A DNA stretch of 64,000 nt from Geminicoccus roseus DSM 18922 (lineage in GTDB: Bacteria > Pseudomonadota > Alphaproteobacteria > Geminicoccales > Geminicoccaceae): NCBI RefSeq assembly GCF_000427665.1, contig NZ_ATYL01000003.1:1-64000 (forward strand), given 5' to 3'. Under the pieces are notes generated by a model, which saw nothing but the letters and a program-made list of their open reading frames with translations, had not been told where the DNA came from and ran no database searches. Shown one piece after another: positions 1 to 9,632 of this stretch. A program made the position numbers and the translations under genes. The first letter of the stretch is position 1. Every line of letters begins with the position of its first letter.

Positions 1-426
1 CCCGGCGCGGATCCGGTGGATGTTCCTAGGGGCGCCGGACAGGGCACGCGGCCAAGCCTCACCGGGATTTGCCGGACGATCCATTCCGCGCCACCGGGCG
101 GCGGCCGGCTCTCGATGCCAGGCAAACGATCCCTGGCATGGTCGCCCGACCGCGAAGCCTGCGGCGGCGGATGCCGATCTCCTGGATGGCGGGCAGCGGT
201 GCGGCCGGCTTGCGTGGAGGGCCATGGCAGCGCCACTGGCGCAGAGGGCCGGGATCTGGATGCAAATTGCGAGATGCTGCTGATCTGGCCGCATCCCGCC
301 AGCATGACGATCCGCACCCGGTCGATGGGCGGGATAGAGCATCGGCCGACCTGATCGAATCGTCGGGGATCCCCCTGAGGCGCTGGTTCTGATTCACGAT
401 GTCCGCCGGGATGGAGGCCGGCTTGG
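1..426. other. No recognisable gene; IS-flanking debris
   Basis: No open frame in this stretch resembles a known protein, and no long frame has a convincing ribosome binding site. It abuts a decayed IS630-type transposase and may hold the left end of that element or other transposon debris. No terminal inverted repeat could be identified with confidence. Confidence 0.5.
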
Positions 427-1450
427 ATGTCCAAGGCGCTTTCCGGCGATCTTCGTGAGCGTGTTGAAGGCAGTGGCTGAGGGCGCAAGCCACCGAGCGG
501 CAGCGTCGCGATCTGGCGTCAGCGCCGCGAGCGTGAGCCGGTGGCGCGCGCTGGAGCGGACGCAGGGCGATCCGCAGCCTGGTCCGCCCGGTGGTGATCG
601 CCGCTTCGTCCGCGTCGAGGCGCAGGATGGCTGATCCGAGAACTGCTGGAGGCAACGCCCGATATCACCCCGGAGGAACCGCGCGCGGCGCTGACCCAAG
701 CGCGGCCGAGGCTTTGGTTGCGGCACCCTGCAGGGGTTCTTCCGCCGTCACGGGCTGACACGCAAGAAAGGAGCGGGCACGCTACCGAGCAGGACCGTCC
801 CGATGTCCTGAAGCGCCGGCAGGCGTGGTTCGACGGCCGGACCGACCTTGATCCCGAGCGGCTGGTGTTCATCGATGGTCGAGCGCCAGCGGCGATCGAC
901 GGGGCCAAGACGAACATGGCCCGCACGCACGGAGGTTGCCCCCGCGGCGAGCGCCTGCGCATGGGCGTCCCCCACGGGCACTGGAAGACGGCTACTTTCG
1001 GGAGCGCCCTGACCACGCGCGGGATGATCGCGCCCGTCGTCCTGAACGGCGCGATCCATCGCGATGCCTTCGAGACCTACGTCGAAAAGGTTTTCGTTCC
1101 CGAACTGCAACGTGGCGGCATCGTCATCATGGACAACCTGTCCGGCCACAAGGGACCAACGACGCGCGCGCTGATCGAGGCCGCAGGGGCGAGCTTGCCG
1201 TTCCTTTCGCCCGACAGCCCCGACTTCAACCCATGATCCGGCAGGAGCCGGATCATCCGCCCCCTGAAAGGGCCCGGTACAGCAGGACCGGGAGGCGAGA
1301 TCGCTTCCGCCAGGCTCAAGGCCATGCTGCGAAAGGCGGCCGGGCGCGCCGTTGAGGGCCTCTGGACCGGCCATCGGCCGCATCGCCGCCGCCTGCAACC
1401 CCGCAGGGTGGGCCAACCACTTCAGTGCATGCGGATACGATCCAGACTGA
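427..1450 (+). pseudogene. Decayed IS630-family transposase
   Basis: This is a broken DDE transposase readable in several frames. It opens with ATG and MSKALSGDLRERV, then shifts frame into an HTH segment (ASHRAAASRSGVSAASVSRW). The catalytic core follows around 860-1234, with VFIDG, GAKTNMARTHG, PHGHWKT, VIMDNLSGHKG and SPDFNP. The C-terminus is recovered in another frame near 1310-1450 (RLKAMLRKAAGRAVEGLW, then GWANHFSACGYDPD and TGA). At least three frameshifts or stops, and an 80-base interruption after SPDFNP carrying a perfect palindrome, rule out activity. The family call rests on the TKTNM-like, HGHWKT and MDN-HK blocks typical of IS630 elements. Confidence 0.85.
1233..1256. repeat. 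Palindrome inside the IS630 remnant (copy 1)
   Basis: A perfect 10-bp inverted repeat (ATGATCCGGC, loop AGGA, GCCGGATCAT) lies where the transposase should continue past SPDFNP. The 11 bases CCATGATCCGG at its left edge recur exactly at 2516 in a second palindrome. It may be a small palindromic element inserted into the dead transposase. Confidence 0.6.
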
Positions 1451-1870
1451 TGGGATTCCGCTCTAGCGCCGGCCCGGGCCTTGACCGCCGCCACCGTCCA
1501 GGACCGGTCGGCGCCGGGCTCGACCAGCCAGGGTTGCTCTGCCCGGCTTGCACCGGTCCCGCCACAGCGAACCCTTCCGGCAGAACGGCCCACCGGCTGA
1601 AGGCGTGGTGACGTCTGTGGCGCTGGACCAGCGCGGGCACCCGGCCCCTCTTGCGGCCGCTCCTCCGCCAGGCTGTCTCCCGGTGTCTCGGCGAAAGGAC
1701 GGGGGCGTGGATTCAGCCGGCGGATGTCGGCCGCAGATGGCACTTGGCGACGGTCGGCGCGGCAGATCCGGCTAGGACGATCATAATCCTTCCGTGGATG
1801 AGGCGCCGTGTTGGAAGCCCGGAACGTGGGATCAGGAGAAGCGTGGCCGGATGGTCCGACTGCCAGCAAG
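1451..1870. other. No recognisable gene between two IS remnants
   Basis: This 420-base stretch joins the IS630 and IS5 remnants. Short frames exist on both strands, but none shows a family motif or a sensible start. It is most simply read as further transposon debris. Confidence 0.45.
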
Positions 1871-1884
1871 GCCAGACGCTATCT

Positions 1885-2110
1885 ACTGATCAGGCCGACG
1901 AGAACTGGCAGCGGATCAAGCCGCTGCTGCCTTGACCCGCCCACGTTGGCGCAGCCCGGGATTGGCTGTCGGGATGTGCGGAACGCAATCCGCCGCATGT
2001 CGCGCATTGGTGGCGGCTGGCGGATGCTGCCGATCCACCAGGGGTCGTGGCAGGCCAATTGCTGGTGGTTCTGCCGCACGAGCGGCTGCGGCACCGGGAA
2101 GAGGGTCCGC
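1885..2110 (+). pseudogene. Decayed IS5-family transposase fragment (N-terminal part)
   Basis: One frame reads TDQADENWQRIKPLLP and stops at TGA (1933). A shift of one base gives RDVRNAIRRMSRIGGGWRML followed by PIHQGSWQANCWWFCR. Both are the N-terminal blocks of IS5-group transposases (TDEQW-PLLP, then NAIRYL-GGWRMLP-WQTVYWWFRR). The DDE catalytic part is not recognisable downstream. The fragment is frameshifted, lacks its start and its 3' two thirds, and cannot be functional. Confidence 0.7.
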
Positions 2111-2619
2111 GGACGCCAGCGGCACGTCGGGGTCGAGACCGATGACCGTCAGCAGGAGATCTTCCGGAGGCGAGGCGGGCGGCAGAGTAAACGTCCGGCC
2201 GGATGACCCGCCAGAGCCGCCCGGCGCCGGAGTACGGGATGCGCCTCGGTGTTCCCCAGGTCTCCATCCAGGTTGCCATCGGCCGACCCCCTCCTGTGTC
2301 GCATCCGCCATTCATGCCCGTGCTCGAACGGGCTTTCGGCCGAGGGTGTCGTGGGAGCGCCGGCCAGGTCGGCAAGCTCCGGCACGTTGAGGGGGCCAGG
2401 GACAGTCCGCGGAACCGGCCGCCCCTCCTCCGCCGCCAGCCACCGCAGCTTGCCGCAGCTCGGGCTGAGCTGTCGCCTCGGGCAGGCCACGCCGGGCGAT
2501 CCGGGATATGCAAGACCATGATCCGGGCCGCCACGAGCCGGATCATGGGGAGAGGACCTTCCGAATCCGAGGTTCAGGATCGCCGGGCATCGGGCGTGGC
2601 AGGGAGATTGGCTGCCGCG
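2111..2619. other. No recognisable gene; ends in a palindrome
   Basis: Several overlapping frames occur on both strands, which is usual in GC-rich DNA, but none matches a known protein. The stretch lies between the IS5 remnant and the 3' end of a minus-strand glycosyltransferase gene. Near its right end is the second palindrome (2516-2548). Confidence 0.45.
2516..2548. repeat. Palindrome related to the one at 1233 (copy 2)
   Basis: Eleven-base arms CCATGATCCGG and CCGGATCATGG are separated by 11 bases. The left arm is identical to bases 1231-1241. It lies about 70 bases downstream of the minus-strand glycosyltransferase stop, so it could also end that transcript, although no T-run follows. 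Confidence 0.55.
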
Positions 2620-3822
2620 TCAGCCCGCCAGCGGCGAGCTCAGGTCCCGGGGCAACGGGGCGCGGTCGGGGACCGCGGTCTCGGCCAGGCCGGGCGGCGG
2701 CGGCAGGTCGGGAGGTTCGTCCCGGCCCAGCGCTTCCAGCACCGCCAGGGTGCGGGCGGCCGCGGTCTGCCAGGTGAACAGCCGCGCCCGTGCCAGCCCC
2801 AGCCGGCGCTGGCGGCTGGCCTGCTCCGGATCGGCCAGCACCGCGTGCATCGCAGCGGCGATGGCGTCCGGGTCGTCGGGATCGACCGTGGGCGCCGCGG
2901 CGCCGACGACCTCCGGGCAGGCGCCGCCCGTGGAGGTCACCACCGGGGTGCCGCAGGCCATCGCTTCCAGCAGCGGGATCCCGAACCCCTCGTAGTAGGA
3001 CGGGAAGGCGAACAGCTCGGCCAGCGAGAGCACCGCCGGAAGGTCGTCCTCGTCGATCCAGCCGGGCAGATGGACCCGGGCGGCCAGGGCCGGATCGGCC
3101 AGCGGCTCCAGCGCCCTCCGGCCGTGAAAGGCCGGCCGGCCGGCGACCACCAGATCGTGCGGGACCGATCCCATCAGCCGGCGGAACGCCTCCAGAAGGC
3201 CGCCAACGTTCTTCTGCCGGTAGATCAGCCCCAGATAGAGCACGAAGCGTTCCGGCAGGCGGTAGCGCGCCCGCACCCTGGCCAGGACCTGCGGGTCGGT
3301 GACCGGCTGGAACCGGGGGGAGACGCCGTGGTGGATCGTGTTGGAACGACCGGCCGTGAACGGAAAGCGGGCGGCGAGCCGGCGGCGGCTCTCCTCGGAC
3401 ACGCTGATCGTGTGCCGTGCCTTGCGCAGGTAGAGCGGCAGGGCCACGGCCTGATAGGCCCGCAGCCGCCAGCCATAGTTCTCCGGCACCACGAACCAGT
3501 CGGCGCCGTGCAGGACGAACAGGCAGGGCGCCTTCGCCAGGAACGGCATGGCGTGCTTGGGGTTGAAGACCACGTCGACGCCGGCCCGGTTGCAGTAGCG
3601 CGGCACGGCCCACTGGTCCCAGGCCATCCGCCCGGGCGCCCGCAGGACCACGGGATGGACATGGGCCTGGCCGGCCCATTCGGCCGCGGCGGCGGGATCG
3701 TCGAACAGCAGGTCGAAACGGTGACAGGTGCCCCGGTCCACGAGGCCGCGGACGAGCTCGCGCGTGTAGGTGCCGGTTCCGCCGCCCTCGGCGGCGTGCC
3801 GCATCATGACGGCAATCCGCAT
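2620..3822 (-). CDS. Glycosyltransferase, GT4-type (GT-B fold)
   Basis: A cytoplasmic glycosyltransferase of about 400 residues, probably transferring a sugar from a nucleotide sugar in surface-polysaccharide synthesis. The N-terminus reads MRIAVMMRHAAEGGGTGTYT, the usual GT-B start with a glycine-rich loop. The second Rossmann domain begins near RFVLYLGLIYRQKNVGGLLE, and the donor-site motif EGFGIPLLEAMACGTPVV (E-x7-E) is intact. I chose the ATG at 3822, which has a GGAGG-like site a few bases upstream, over an in-frame GTG at 3849. The gene stands apart from the large polysaccharide cluster at the other end of the window and borders IS debris. Donor and acceptor cannot be read from the sequence. 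Confidence 0.85.
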   Translation of the reverse strand: MRIAVMMRHAAEGGGTGTYTRELVRGLVDRGTCHRFDLLFDDPAAAAEWAGQAHVHPVVLRAPGRMAWDQWAVPRYCNRAGVDVVFNPKHAMPFLAKAPCLFVLHGADWFVVPENYGWRLRAYQAVALPLYLRKARHTISVSEESRRRLAARFPFTAGRSNTIHHGVSPRFQPVTDPQVLARVRARYRLPERFVLYLGLIYRQKNVGGLLEAFRRLMGSVPHDLVVAGRPAFHGRRALEPLADPALAARVHLPGWIDEDDLPAVLSLAELFAFPSYYEGFGIPLLEAMACGTPVVTSTGGACPEVVGAAAPTVDPDDPDAIAAAMHAVLADPEQASRQRRLGLARARLFTWQTAAARTLAVLEALGRDEPPDLPPPPGLAETAVPDRAPLPRDLSSPLAG

Positions 3823-3901
3823 GCCCCTCCGCGTCCGCTTAGTTCCCACCCCTCACCTGGGCCGATACGGCGAGCTTTGCCAACTCGCCTTCCGGAAACA
3901 A

Positions 3902-3940
3902 CAACAGACCCGGCGCGTCAGCACCGGGTCTGTTGATTTT
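3902..3940 (-). terminator. Intrinsic terminator downstream of cysNC
   Basis: A perfect 12-bp stem (CAACAGACCCGG, 10-nt loop, CCGGGTCTGTTG) lies 22 bases past the cysNC stop. On the minus strand it is followed by TTGTTTCC. On the plus strand ATTTT follows, so it may work in both directions. Confidence 0.8.
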
Positions 3941-3962
3941 GCGTCCGGTGTGCCCGGCTGCT

Positions 3963-5825
3963 CTATACGCCGAACTGGTTGCGGACGAAGCCCATCAGCA
4001 CCTCGACGCACTCCGCCTCGCTCTGCCGGTCGGTCTCCACCACCACGTCCGGGTTCTCGGGCTCCTCGTAGGGGGCCTGGATCCCGGTGAAGTCGGTGAT
4101 CGTGCCGGCGCGGGCCTTGCGGTAGAGGCCCTTGGGGTCGCGCGCCTCGCAGGCTTCCAGCGACGCCTTGACGTAGATCTCGCGGAACCGCTCGCCGGCC
4201 GCCTCGCGGGCGCGCTGCCGGTCAGTGCGGTAGGGCGAGATGAACGAGGTCACCACCAGGAAGCCGGCATCGGCGAACAGCGCCGCCACCTCGCCGATCC
4301 GGCGGATGTTCTCGGCGCGGTCCTCCGGACCGAAGCCCAGGTCCTTGTTCAACCCGGAGCGGACATTGTCGCCGTCCAGCACATAGACATGCCAGCCCTT
4401 GGCGAAGAGCTCGCGCTCGAGCGCCAGCGCCAGGGTCGACTTGCCGGCGCCGGACAGGCCGGTCAGCCAGAGCACGCCGCCGCCATGGCCGTTGCGCAGG
4501 GCGCGGGCCTCGCGGGTGACCGCATGGCCCACTGCATGGACGTTGGTCGCCTTGACCGAGAGCTGGCGGCGCTGGTCGGGATAGCCCTCCATCGACACCA
4601 GGCCCGCGGCCACCGTCAGGTAGTCGTCGACCAGCACGAACCGCCCGGTGCCCGGCACCGCCCGATACTCGTCCAGGGCCAGCATGCGCGTGCTGCGGAA
4701 GATCACCTCCGCCGCCTCGTCGCGCTCCACCTGGTCGACCTGGCGCTCGCCGAGGTCGGTGGTGTCGATGACCTTCTCGATCTTCTCGACGACGACCTGG
4801 GCCTCCACCGTGGCCAGCTTCAGCGTGTAGCTGCGGCCGACCTGGAGCGGCTTCTTCGACAGCCAGAACAGCTTGCCGCGGAAGACGTTGGTCAGAACCG
4901 GCGCGTTCTCGACATGGCTGATCACCTCGCCGCGCTCGACGAAGATCTGCTCGCTGAGCGTGATCCCCACCGAGGTGCCGGCCACGGCGCTGCCGGGCGC
5001 CTCCGGCACGTTCCAGCTTTCGATCGAGGCGACGGTCACCATCTTGTTGGACGGCGAGAACTGGATCTGCTGGCCGACCTCGATCCGGCCGCTCTCGATC
5101 CGGCCGGCGATGATCCGGCGCTGGTCGAACTTGTAGACGTCCTGCACCGGCAGGCGCAGCGGCGCGTCGACGCCGCGGGCGCGCGGCGACAGCTCGTCCA
5201 GCACCTCGACCACCGGCGGGCCCTGGTACCAGAGCATCCGCTCGCTCTTGCTGACCAGGTTGTCGCCATCGCGGGCGGCGATCGGGATGATGTGCGAGGG
5301 CTCGATGTCGAGCGAGCGCAGGTTGCCGCGGATCGCCTCGGCCACGGCGCCGAACCGCTCGGCGTCGTAGTTCACCAGGTCCATCTTGTTGACCAGGACC
5401 GCGACCTGCCGGATGCCCAGCAGGTGCAGGACATAGGCGTGGCGGCGCGACTGCTCCTTCACGCCCTCGTCGGCGTCGACCAGCAGGAGCGCGGCGTCGG
5501 CGGCCGATGCGCCGGTCACCATGTTCTTCAGGAACTCGCGGTGGCCGGGCGCGTCGATGATGATGTAGTCGCGCTTCCTGGTGGCGAAGCGGATGCGCGC
5601 GGTGTCGATGGTGATGCCCTGGTCGCGCTCGGCCTGCATGGCGTCCAGCGCGAAGGCCCATTCGAACGGCATGCCGCGCTTTTTCGACATCGCCTGCAGC
5701 GCCTCGAACTTGCCCTCGGGCAAGGAGCCGGTGTCGTGGAGCAGGCGGCCGATCAGGGTCGACTTGCCGTGGTCCACGCTGCCGACGATGACGATGGCAA
5801 GTTTCTGACCGCTACGGTCGGACAT
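3963..5825 (-). CDS. cysNC: Sulfate adenylyltransferase subunit 1 / APS kinase fusion
   Basis: This 620-residue bifunctional enzyme of assimilatory sulfate activation joins a CysN GTPase, which drives ATP sulfurylase with CysD, to a CysC adenylylsulfate kinase that makes PAPS. The GTPase motifs are all present: GSVDHGKST near residue 15, DAPGH and NKMD. The kinase P-loop GLSGAGKST lies at about 456-464, with [16 protein letters not shown] and SFISPYR after it. Length and domain order fit the fused form common in proteobacteria. It follows cysD by 61 bases on the same strand and is very likely its operon partner. A strong hairpin terminator lies just downstream. Confidence 0.97.
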   Translation of the reverse strand: MSDRSGQKLAIVIVGSVDHGKSTLIGRLLHDTGSLPEGKFEALQAMSKKRGMPFEWAFALDAMQAERDQGITIDTARIRFATRKRDYIIIDAPGHREFLKNMVTGASAADAALLLVDADEGVKEQSRRHAYVLHLLGIRQVAVLVNKMDLVNYDAERFGAVAEAIRGNLRSLDIEPSHIIPIAARDGDNLVSKSERMLWYQGPPVVEVLDELSPRARGVDAPLRLPVQDVYKFDQRRIIAGRIESGRIEVGQQIQFSPSNKMVTVASIESWNVPEAPGSAVAGTSVGITLSEQIFVERGEVISHVENAPVLTNVFRGKLFWLSKKPLQVGRSYTLKLATVEAQVVVEKIEKVIDTTDLGERQVDQVERDEAAEVIFRSTRMLALDEYRAVPGTGRFVLVDDYLTVAAGLVSMEGYPDQRRQLSVKATNVHAVGHAVTREARALRNGHGGGVLWLTGLSGAGKSTLALALERELFAKGWHVYVLDGDNVRSGLNKDLGFGPEDRAENIRRIGEVAALFADAGFLVVTSFISPYRTDRQRAREAAGERFREIYVKASLEACEARDPKGLYRKARAGTITDFTGIQAPYEEPENPDVVVETDRQSEAECVEVLMGFVRNQFGV

Positions 5826-5886
5826 CTTCGGATTCCGGAAGAACGAGGTATCGGGGCGGGATCAGAGAGCCCAAGGTGGAGCCCGG

Positions 5887-6681
5887 TCAGAGGTAGCCGG
5901 ACGCGCGCAGGCGCTCGAAGCTGTCCTCGGCCTCGTGGTCCATGGCGCGACCGGAGCGCTCGGCCACCTTGGTGGTCTCCAGCTCCGCGATGATCTCGTC
6001 GATGGTCGACGCGGTGGACGGCACCGGCTTGGTGATGTCCTCGTCGCCGAGCGAGCGGTAACGCATCCCGTTCTTGGCGAAGTACAGCTCGATCGCCGGG
6101 ATGTTCTCGCGCTTGGTGTAGCGCCAGATGTCCAGCTCCGTCCAATGCAGCAGCGGGTGGATCCGCACGTGCACGCCGGGCGGGAAGCTCGTCATGTACT
6201 GCTCGAACACTTCCGGCGGCTGGTCCTTCAGGTTCCAGGAACCGTCCAGGCTGCGCGGCGAGAAGTAGCGTTCCTTGGCGCGGATCGCCTCCTCGTCGCG
6301 GCGGATGCCGGCGACCAGGCCAGTGAACTGGTGCTTGAGCAGGGCCGCGCGCAGGCCCAGCGTCTTGCGCTCGGCCGAGCGGGCGGCCGGCGGCAGGGAC
6401 GGGTCGGTCTGCTCGATCGGCGGGCATTCCTCGCGGATGAAGTTCAGGCCCCACTCCTTCGCGTAGCGATCGCGAAAGGCGTACATTTCCTTGAACTTCT
6501 TGCCGGTGTCGACATGCATCACCGGGAAGGGCACGTGGCCGAAGAAGGCCTTGCGGGCCAGCCAGAGGACGACGTTGCTGTCCTTGCCCAAGGACCAGAG
6601 GATCGCCGGCCGCTCCAGCTTGGCGAAGGCCTCGCGGAGGACGTAGACGCTCTCGGCTTCGAGCTCGTCGAGATGGGACAT
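5887..6681 (-). CDS. cysD: Sulfate adenylyltransferase subunit 2
   Basis: The ATP sulfurylase catalytic subunit (264 residues) makes adenosine 5'-phosphosulfate from ATP and sulfate together with CysN. It belongs to the PP-loop superfamily, and the nucleotide loop reads SLGKDS at residues 30-35. MHVDTGKKF and RSLGDEDITKPV are further CysD blocks. It is the first gene of a cysD-cysNC operon. The 260 bases upstream are shared with a divergent aldo/keto reductase gene and should hold its promoter. No known riboswitch could be recognised there. Confidence 0.97.
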   Translation of the reverse strand: MSHLDELEAESVYVLREAFAKLERPAILWSLGKDSNVVLWLARKAFFGHVPFPVMHVDTGKKFKEMYAFRDRYAKEWGLNFIREECPPIEQTDPSLPPAARSAERKTLGLRAALLKHQFTGLVAGIRRDEEAIRAKERYFSPRSLDGSWNLKDQPPEVFEQYMTSFPPGVHVRIHPLLHWTELDIWRYTKRENIPAIELYFAKNGMRYRSLGDEDITKPVPSTASTIDEIIAELETTKVAERSGRAMDHEAEDSFERLRASGYL

Positions 6682-6942
6682 GATCGCTGAGTGATCCGAT
6701 GACGGCAGTGGGGTCCGGGAGGATGTCGCAGGCCGTGGCCGCGGCGGGTAGCCTCCTACACGCGGAGGGAGGCATGCGCAAATATCCCCCTGCGGGTCAA
6801 CTGTCCTAAGGGCGCAGGCGCATGAACATGCCTCGACCGTGCCGGCCCTGCATGAGGCTGCCGGAAACGGGCGGCTGGAACTGGCGCCAAGGGAGCCTTA
6901 GGTCTGGGCGGCCGGAGCGGGCCGGCGGAGCTGGAGCAGAGC

Positions 6943-7956
6943 ATGAACCAGGTGTGGAAGGCCGAGGATGGGCGCTACGGGGCGGCCCGGTTCCGGCGCT
7001 GCGGCCGCAGCGGGATCCTCCTGCCGGCGATCTCGCTGGGGCTTTGGCAGAATTTCGGCGGGATCGACCGGATCGAGACCGGCCGCCAAGTGCTGCGCCG
7101 CGCGTTCGACCGGGGCGTCACCCATTTCGACCTCGCCAACAATTACGGGCCGCCGCCGGGCTCGGCCGAGGAACAGTTCGGGCGGATCCTGGCCACGGAC
7201 TTCCGCGCCTATCGCGACGAGCTGATCATTTCCACCAAGGCCGGCTACCCCATGTGGCCCGGCCCCTATGGCGACCGCGGCTCGCGCAAGTATCTCCTGT
7301 CCAGCCTGGAGCGCAGCCTCGTCCGGATGGGCCTGGACCGTGTCGACATCTTCTACAGCCATCGCCCCGACCCGGAGACGCCCATGGAGGAGACCATGGG
7401 CGCCCTCGACCAGGCGGTGCGCAGCGGCAAGGCGCTCTATGCCGGCCTGTCCAACTATTCCCCCGAGCAGACCCGGCAGGCTGCGGCGATCCTGAAGTCG
7501 CTGGGCACGCCCTGCCTGATCCACCAGCCGCGCTACTCGATGCTGGACCGGGTCACCGACGGCGGCCTGCTCGACGTGCTGGGCGAGCAGGGGATTGGCT
7601 GCATCGTGTTCTCGCCGCTGGCGCAGGGCCTGCTCAGCTCCAAGTACCTGGAGGGCATTCCGGAAGGCTCGCGCGCCACCCGCGGCACCACCTCCCTGAA
7701 GCCGGAGCGGCTGACCCCGGAACTGCAGGCCCGGCTGCGCGCGCTGAACGACATCGCCCGCGAGCGCGGCCAGAGCCTGGCGCAGATGGCGCTCAGCTGG
7801 GTGCTGCGCGACAAGCGGGTCACCTCGGCGCTGATCGGCGCCCGCGACGTGGCGCAGCTCGACGACAGCCTGGACGCTTTAGCCGCCCCGGCGCTGAGCG
7901 AGGCCGAGCTGGCCGCGATCGAGCCGCACCTTCCGGCCTCGGGCACGGCGCTGTAG
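6943..7956 (+). CDS. Aldo/keto reductase, YghZ/Gpr-like
   Basis: A 337-residue cytoplasmic NADPH-dependent aldo/keto reductase with a TIM-barrel fold. The catalytic segment THFDLANNYGPPPGSAEE carries the Asp and Tyr of the tetrad, with Lys in STKAGYPMWPGPYGDRGSRK and His in FYSHRPDPETP. The GPYG-GSRKYL insert and the HQPRYSMLDR block are typical of the E. coli YghZ (L-glyceraldehyde 3-phosphate reductase) subgroup, which may detoxify methylglyoxal. It is divergent from cysD and followed by an EcsC-family gene. The exact substrate is unknown. Confidence 0.88.
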   Translation: MNQVWKAEDGRYGAARFRRCGRSGILLPAISLGLWQNFGGIDRIETGRQVLRRAFDRGVTHFDLANNYGPPPGSAEEQFGRILATDFRAYRDELIISTKAGYPMWPGPYGDRGSRKYLLSSLERSLVRMGLDRVDIFYSHRPDPETPMEETMGALDQAVRSGKALYAGLSNYSPEQTRQAAAILKSLGTPCLIHQPRYSMLDRVTDGGLLDVLGEQGIGCIVFSPLAQGLLSSKYLEGIPEGSRATRGTTSLKPERLTPELQARLRALNDIARERGQSLAQMALSWVLRDKRVTSALIGARDVAQLDDSLDALAAPALSEAELAAIEPHLPASGTAL

Positions 7957-8073
7957 CGGCGAAAGGCACCACCGGACGGTCCTGGTCCCTGCCATGGGCA
8001 CCGGGGCTGGCCGGAACCATTTCTTGTTGCGGGCGGCGCGCCCGAGGGCAACGCGCAGGAAGCGGGGGAAAAG

Positions 8074-8919
8074 GTGAGCACGCAGGAGCTAGTGTCGGTC
8101 CCGGACAGGTCGGTGCAACCGGGGATCGAGATCGCCGGGACCGACCGCATCGTCCTGCGCGAAGCCGTCCGCCTGCTGGAAGGGCCGAGCTTCACCGCCC
8201 GGCTGGCTTCCCTGGCCGGGACGCCGGTGGCGATCCTGGGCCGCGCCCTGCCCCAGTCCGCCAGCGAGATCATCTCCCGGGCGACCGCGGCCGCGCTGTC
8301 GCGGGCGTTCGGCTTCGTCCTGAAGACGGTGCCGCAGCGGGACGGGCAGCCGCGCCTGCGCACCCACCAGGCGCTGGCTAGCCTGTCCGGCGCGGTGGGC
8401 GGCGCGTTCGGCCTGGCTTCCCTGCCGATCGAGCTGCCGGTATCCACCACCATCATCCTGCGGGCGATCGCCCAGATCGCCCAGAGCGAGGGCGAGGACC
8501 TGAGCCGGCCGGAAGCGGCCCTGGCCTGTTTGCAGGTGTTCGCGCTGGGCGGGCAGGCGGGCTCGCCCCATCTGCACGAGAGCAGCTATTTCGCGGTGCG
8601 CACCGCGCTGGCCAAGTCGGTCGCCGAGGCGGCCCGGCAGATCGCCGGGCGCGGCGTGCTCGACCGCAGCGCCCATGCGATCACCCGGCTGCTCACCCAG
8701 ATCGGCGCCCGCTTCGGCATCACCGTCTCGCAGAAGGTGGCGGCCCAGGCGGTCCCGGTGCTGGGGGCGCTGGGCGGGGCCGCAGTGAATGCCGCCTTCA
8801 CCAACCATTTCCAGTCGCTGGCGCGAGGCCATTTCATCGTGCGCCGGCTGGAGCGGACCTATGGCAAGGAGTCGGTGCGGAGCGCCTACGAGCAGATCCG
8901 CGCCGAGGAAGGCCTCTGA
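8074..8919 (+). CDS. EcsC family protein
   Basis: A 281-residue protein matching the EcsC family, named after Bacillus EcsC; its biochemical role is not known. Landmarks are FVLKTVPQRDGQPRLRTHQA, the hydrophobic glycine/alanine stretch SGAVGGAFGLASLPIELPVS, and QKVAAQAVPVLGALGGAAVN near the C-terminus. These hydrophobic patches suggest membrane association without clear spanning helices. I chose the GTG start because GGGGGAAAA lies just upstream. It ends 16 bases from the convergent GFA-family gene. Confidence 0.8.
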   Translation: MSTQELVSVPDRSVQPGIEIAGTDRIVLREAVRLLEGPSFTARLASLAGTPVAILGRALPQSASEIISRATAAALSRAFGFVLKTVPQRDGQPRLRTHQALASLSGAVGGAFGLASLPIELPVSTTIILRAIAQIAQSEGEDLSRPEAALACLQVFALGGQAGSPHLHESSYFAVRTALAKSVAEAARQIAGRGVLDRSAHAITRLLTQIGARFGITVSQKVAAQAVPVLGALGGAAVNAAFTNHFQSLARGHFIVRRLERTYGKESVRSAYEQIRAEEGL

Positions 8920-8935
8920 GCCGGCACTGGCGCGC

Positions 8936-9433
8936 TCACTCGACCCACAGGCCCCGGCTCCTGTGCCAGTCCTCCAGGGACTGTTCGGGATAAAGGTCGA
9001 ACCGGGCGTCGTCCGGCCCGAGCTGCGGTTCCACCCAGGACGGCTTGAAGCGCAGCATCAGGTGCACCGAGGAGGGCGGCCGGGGCAGCTCGCTGTCGAT
9101 CGCCGAGGCGAACGGGTGGATCAGGTCCGGCCATTCCGGCGAGAACAGCCACAGCGCCGTGGCGCAGCGCGCGCAGAAACGGCGCTCCGCGGTGGACAGC
9201 TCGCAGCTGCCGTCCTCCTGGCGGATCTCGGCCCGGAACACCGCGATGGCTTGGTCCGGATCCTCGACCTTCAGGCTGTCCGAACGGGCGCCCAGGTTGA
9301 TGGCGTAGCCTCCGCCCCCGGCGGTCTTGCGGCAGATCGAGCAGTAGCAGCGCTGATAGGGCTGCGGGGTATGGCTGTCGCAGGAGAAGCGGACGGCGCC
9401 GCAGCGGCAGGATCCGTGGAGGGTGACGGGCAT
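8936..9433 (-). CDS. GFA family protein (glutathione-dependent formaldehyde-activating enzyme-like)
   Basis: A 165-residue zinc-binding Mss4-like protein. Zinc ligands are visible as CRCGAVRF, CYCSIC and CARCATALW. Most members of the family have no proven activity; the founding member was reported to speed the joining of glutathione and formaldehyde. The ATG at 9433 is preceded by GAGG seven bases away. A second, diverged GFA protein is encoded at 28731-29210. Confidence 0.85.
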   Translation of the reverse strand: MPVTLHGSCRCGAVRFSCDSHTPQPYQRCYCSICRKTAGGGGYAINLGARSDSLKVEDPDQAIAVFRAEIRQEDGSCELSTAERRFCARCATALWLFSPEWPDLIHPFASAIDSELPRPPSSVHLMLRFKPSWVEPQLGPDDARFDLYPEQSLEDWHRSRGLWVE

Positions 9434-9632
9434 GGCCTGACCTCGTGCGCTGGATGCTTGGACCGACCATACATTCTGCCGCCACGGCCGCCACCCATGC
9501 ACCGGCCGTCCCTGGCAGCTGCGACCGCAGGCCCCCTGCCCGCCCCCCTCGACAGCCTGCCCCTTCGGGATCATCACGGGATGACCCAGGCCCGCCCACC
9601 AAGGAGGCGGGCCGGCATCAGGGAGACAGGGC

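Noticed and set aside
2149-2490. Minus-strand frame in the IS region as a real gene
   Set aside because: No start signal and no recognisable motif; composition fits degraded or non-coding sequence.
3933-5993. Long plus-strand open frame (686 codons) opposite cysNC
   Set aside because: It is antisense to cysNC, whose motifs are unmistakable; the frame is open only because of GC codon bias.
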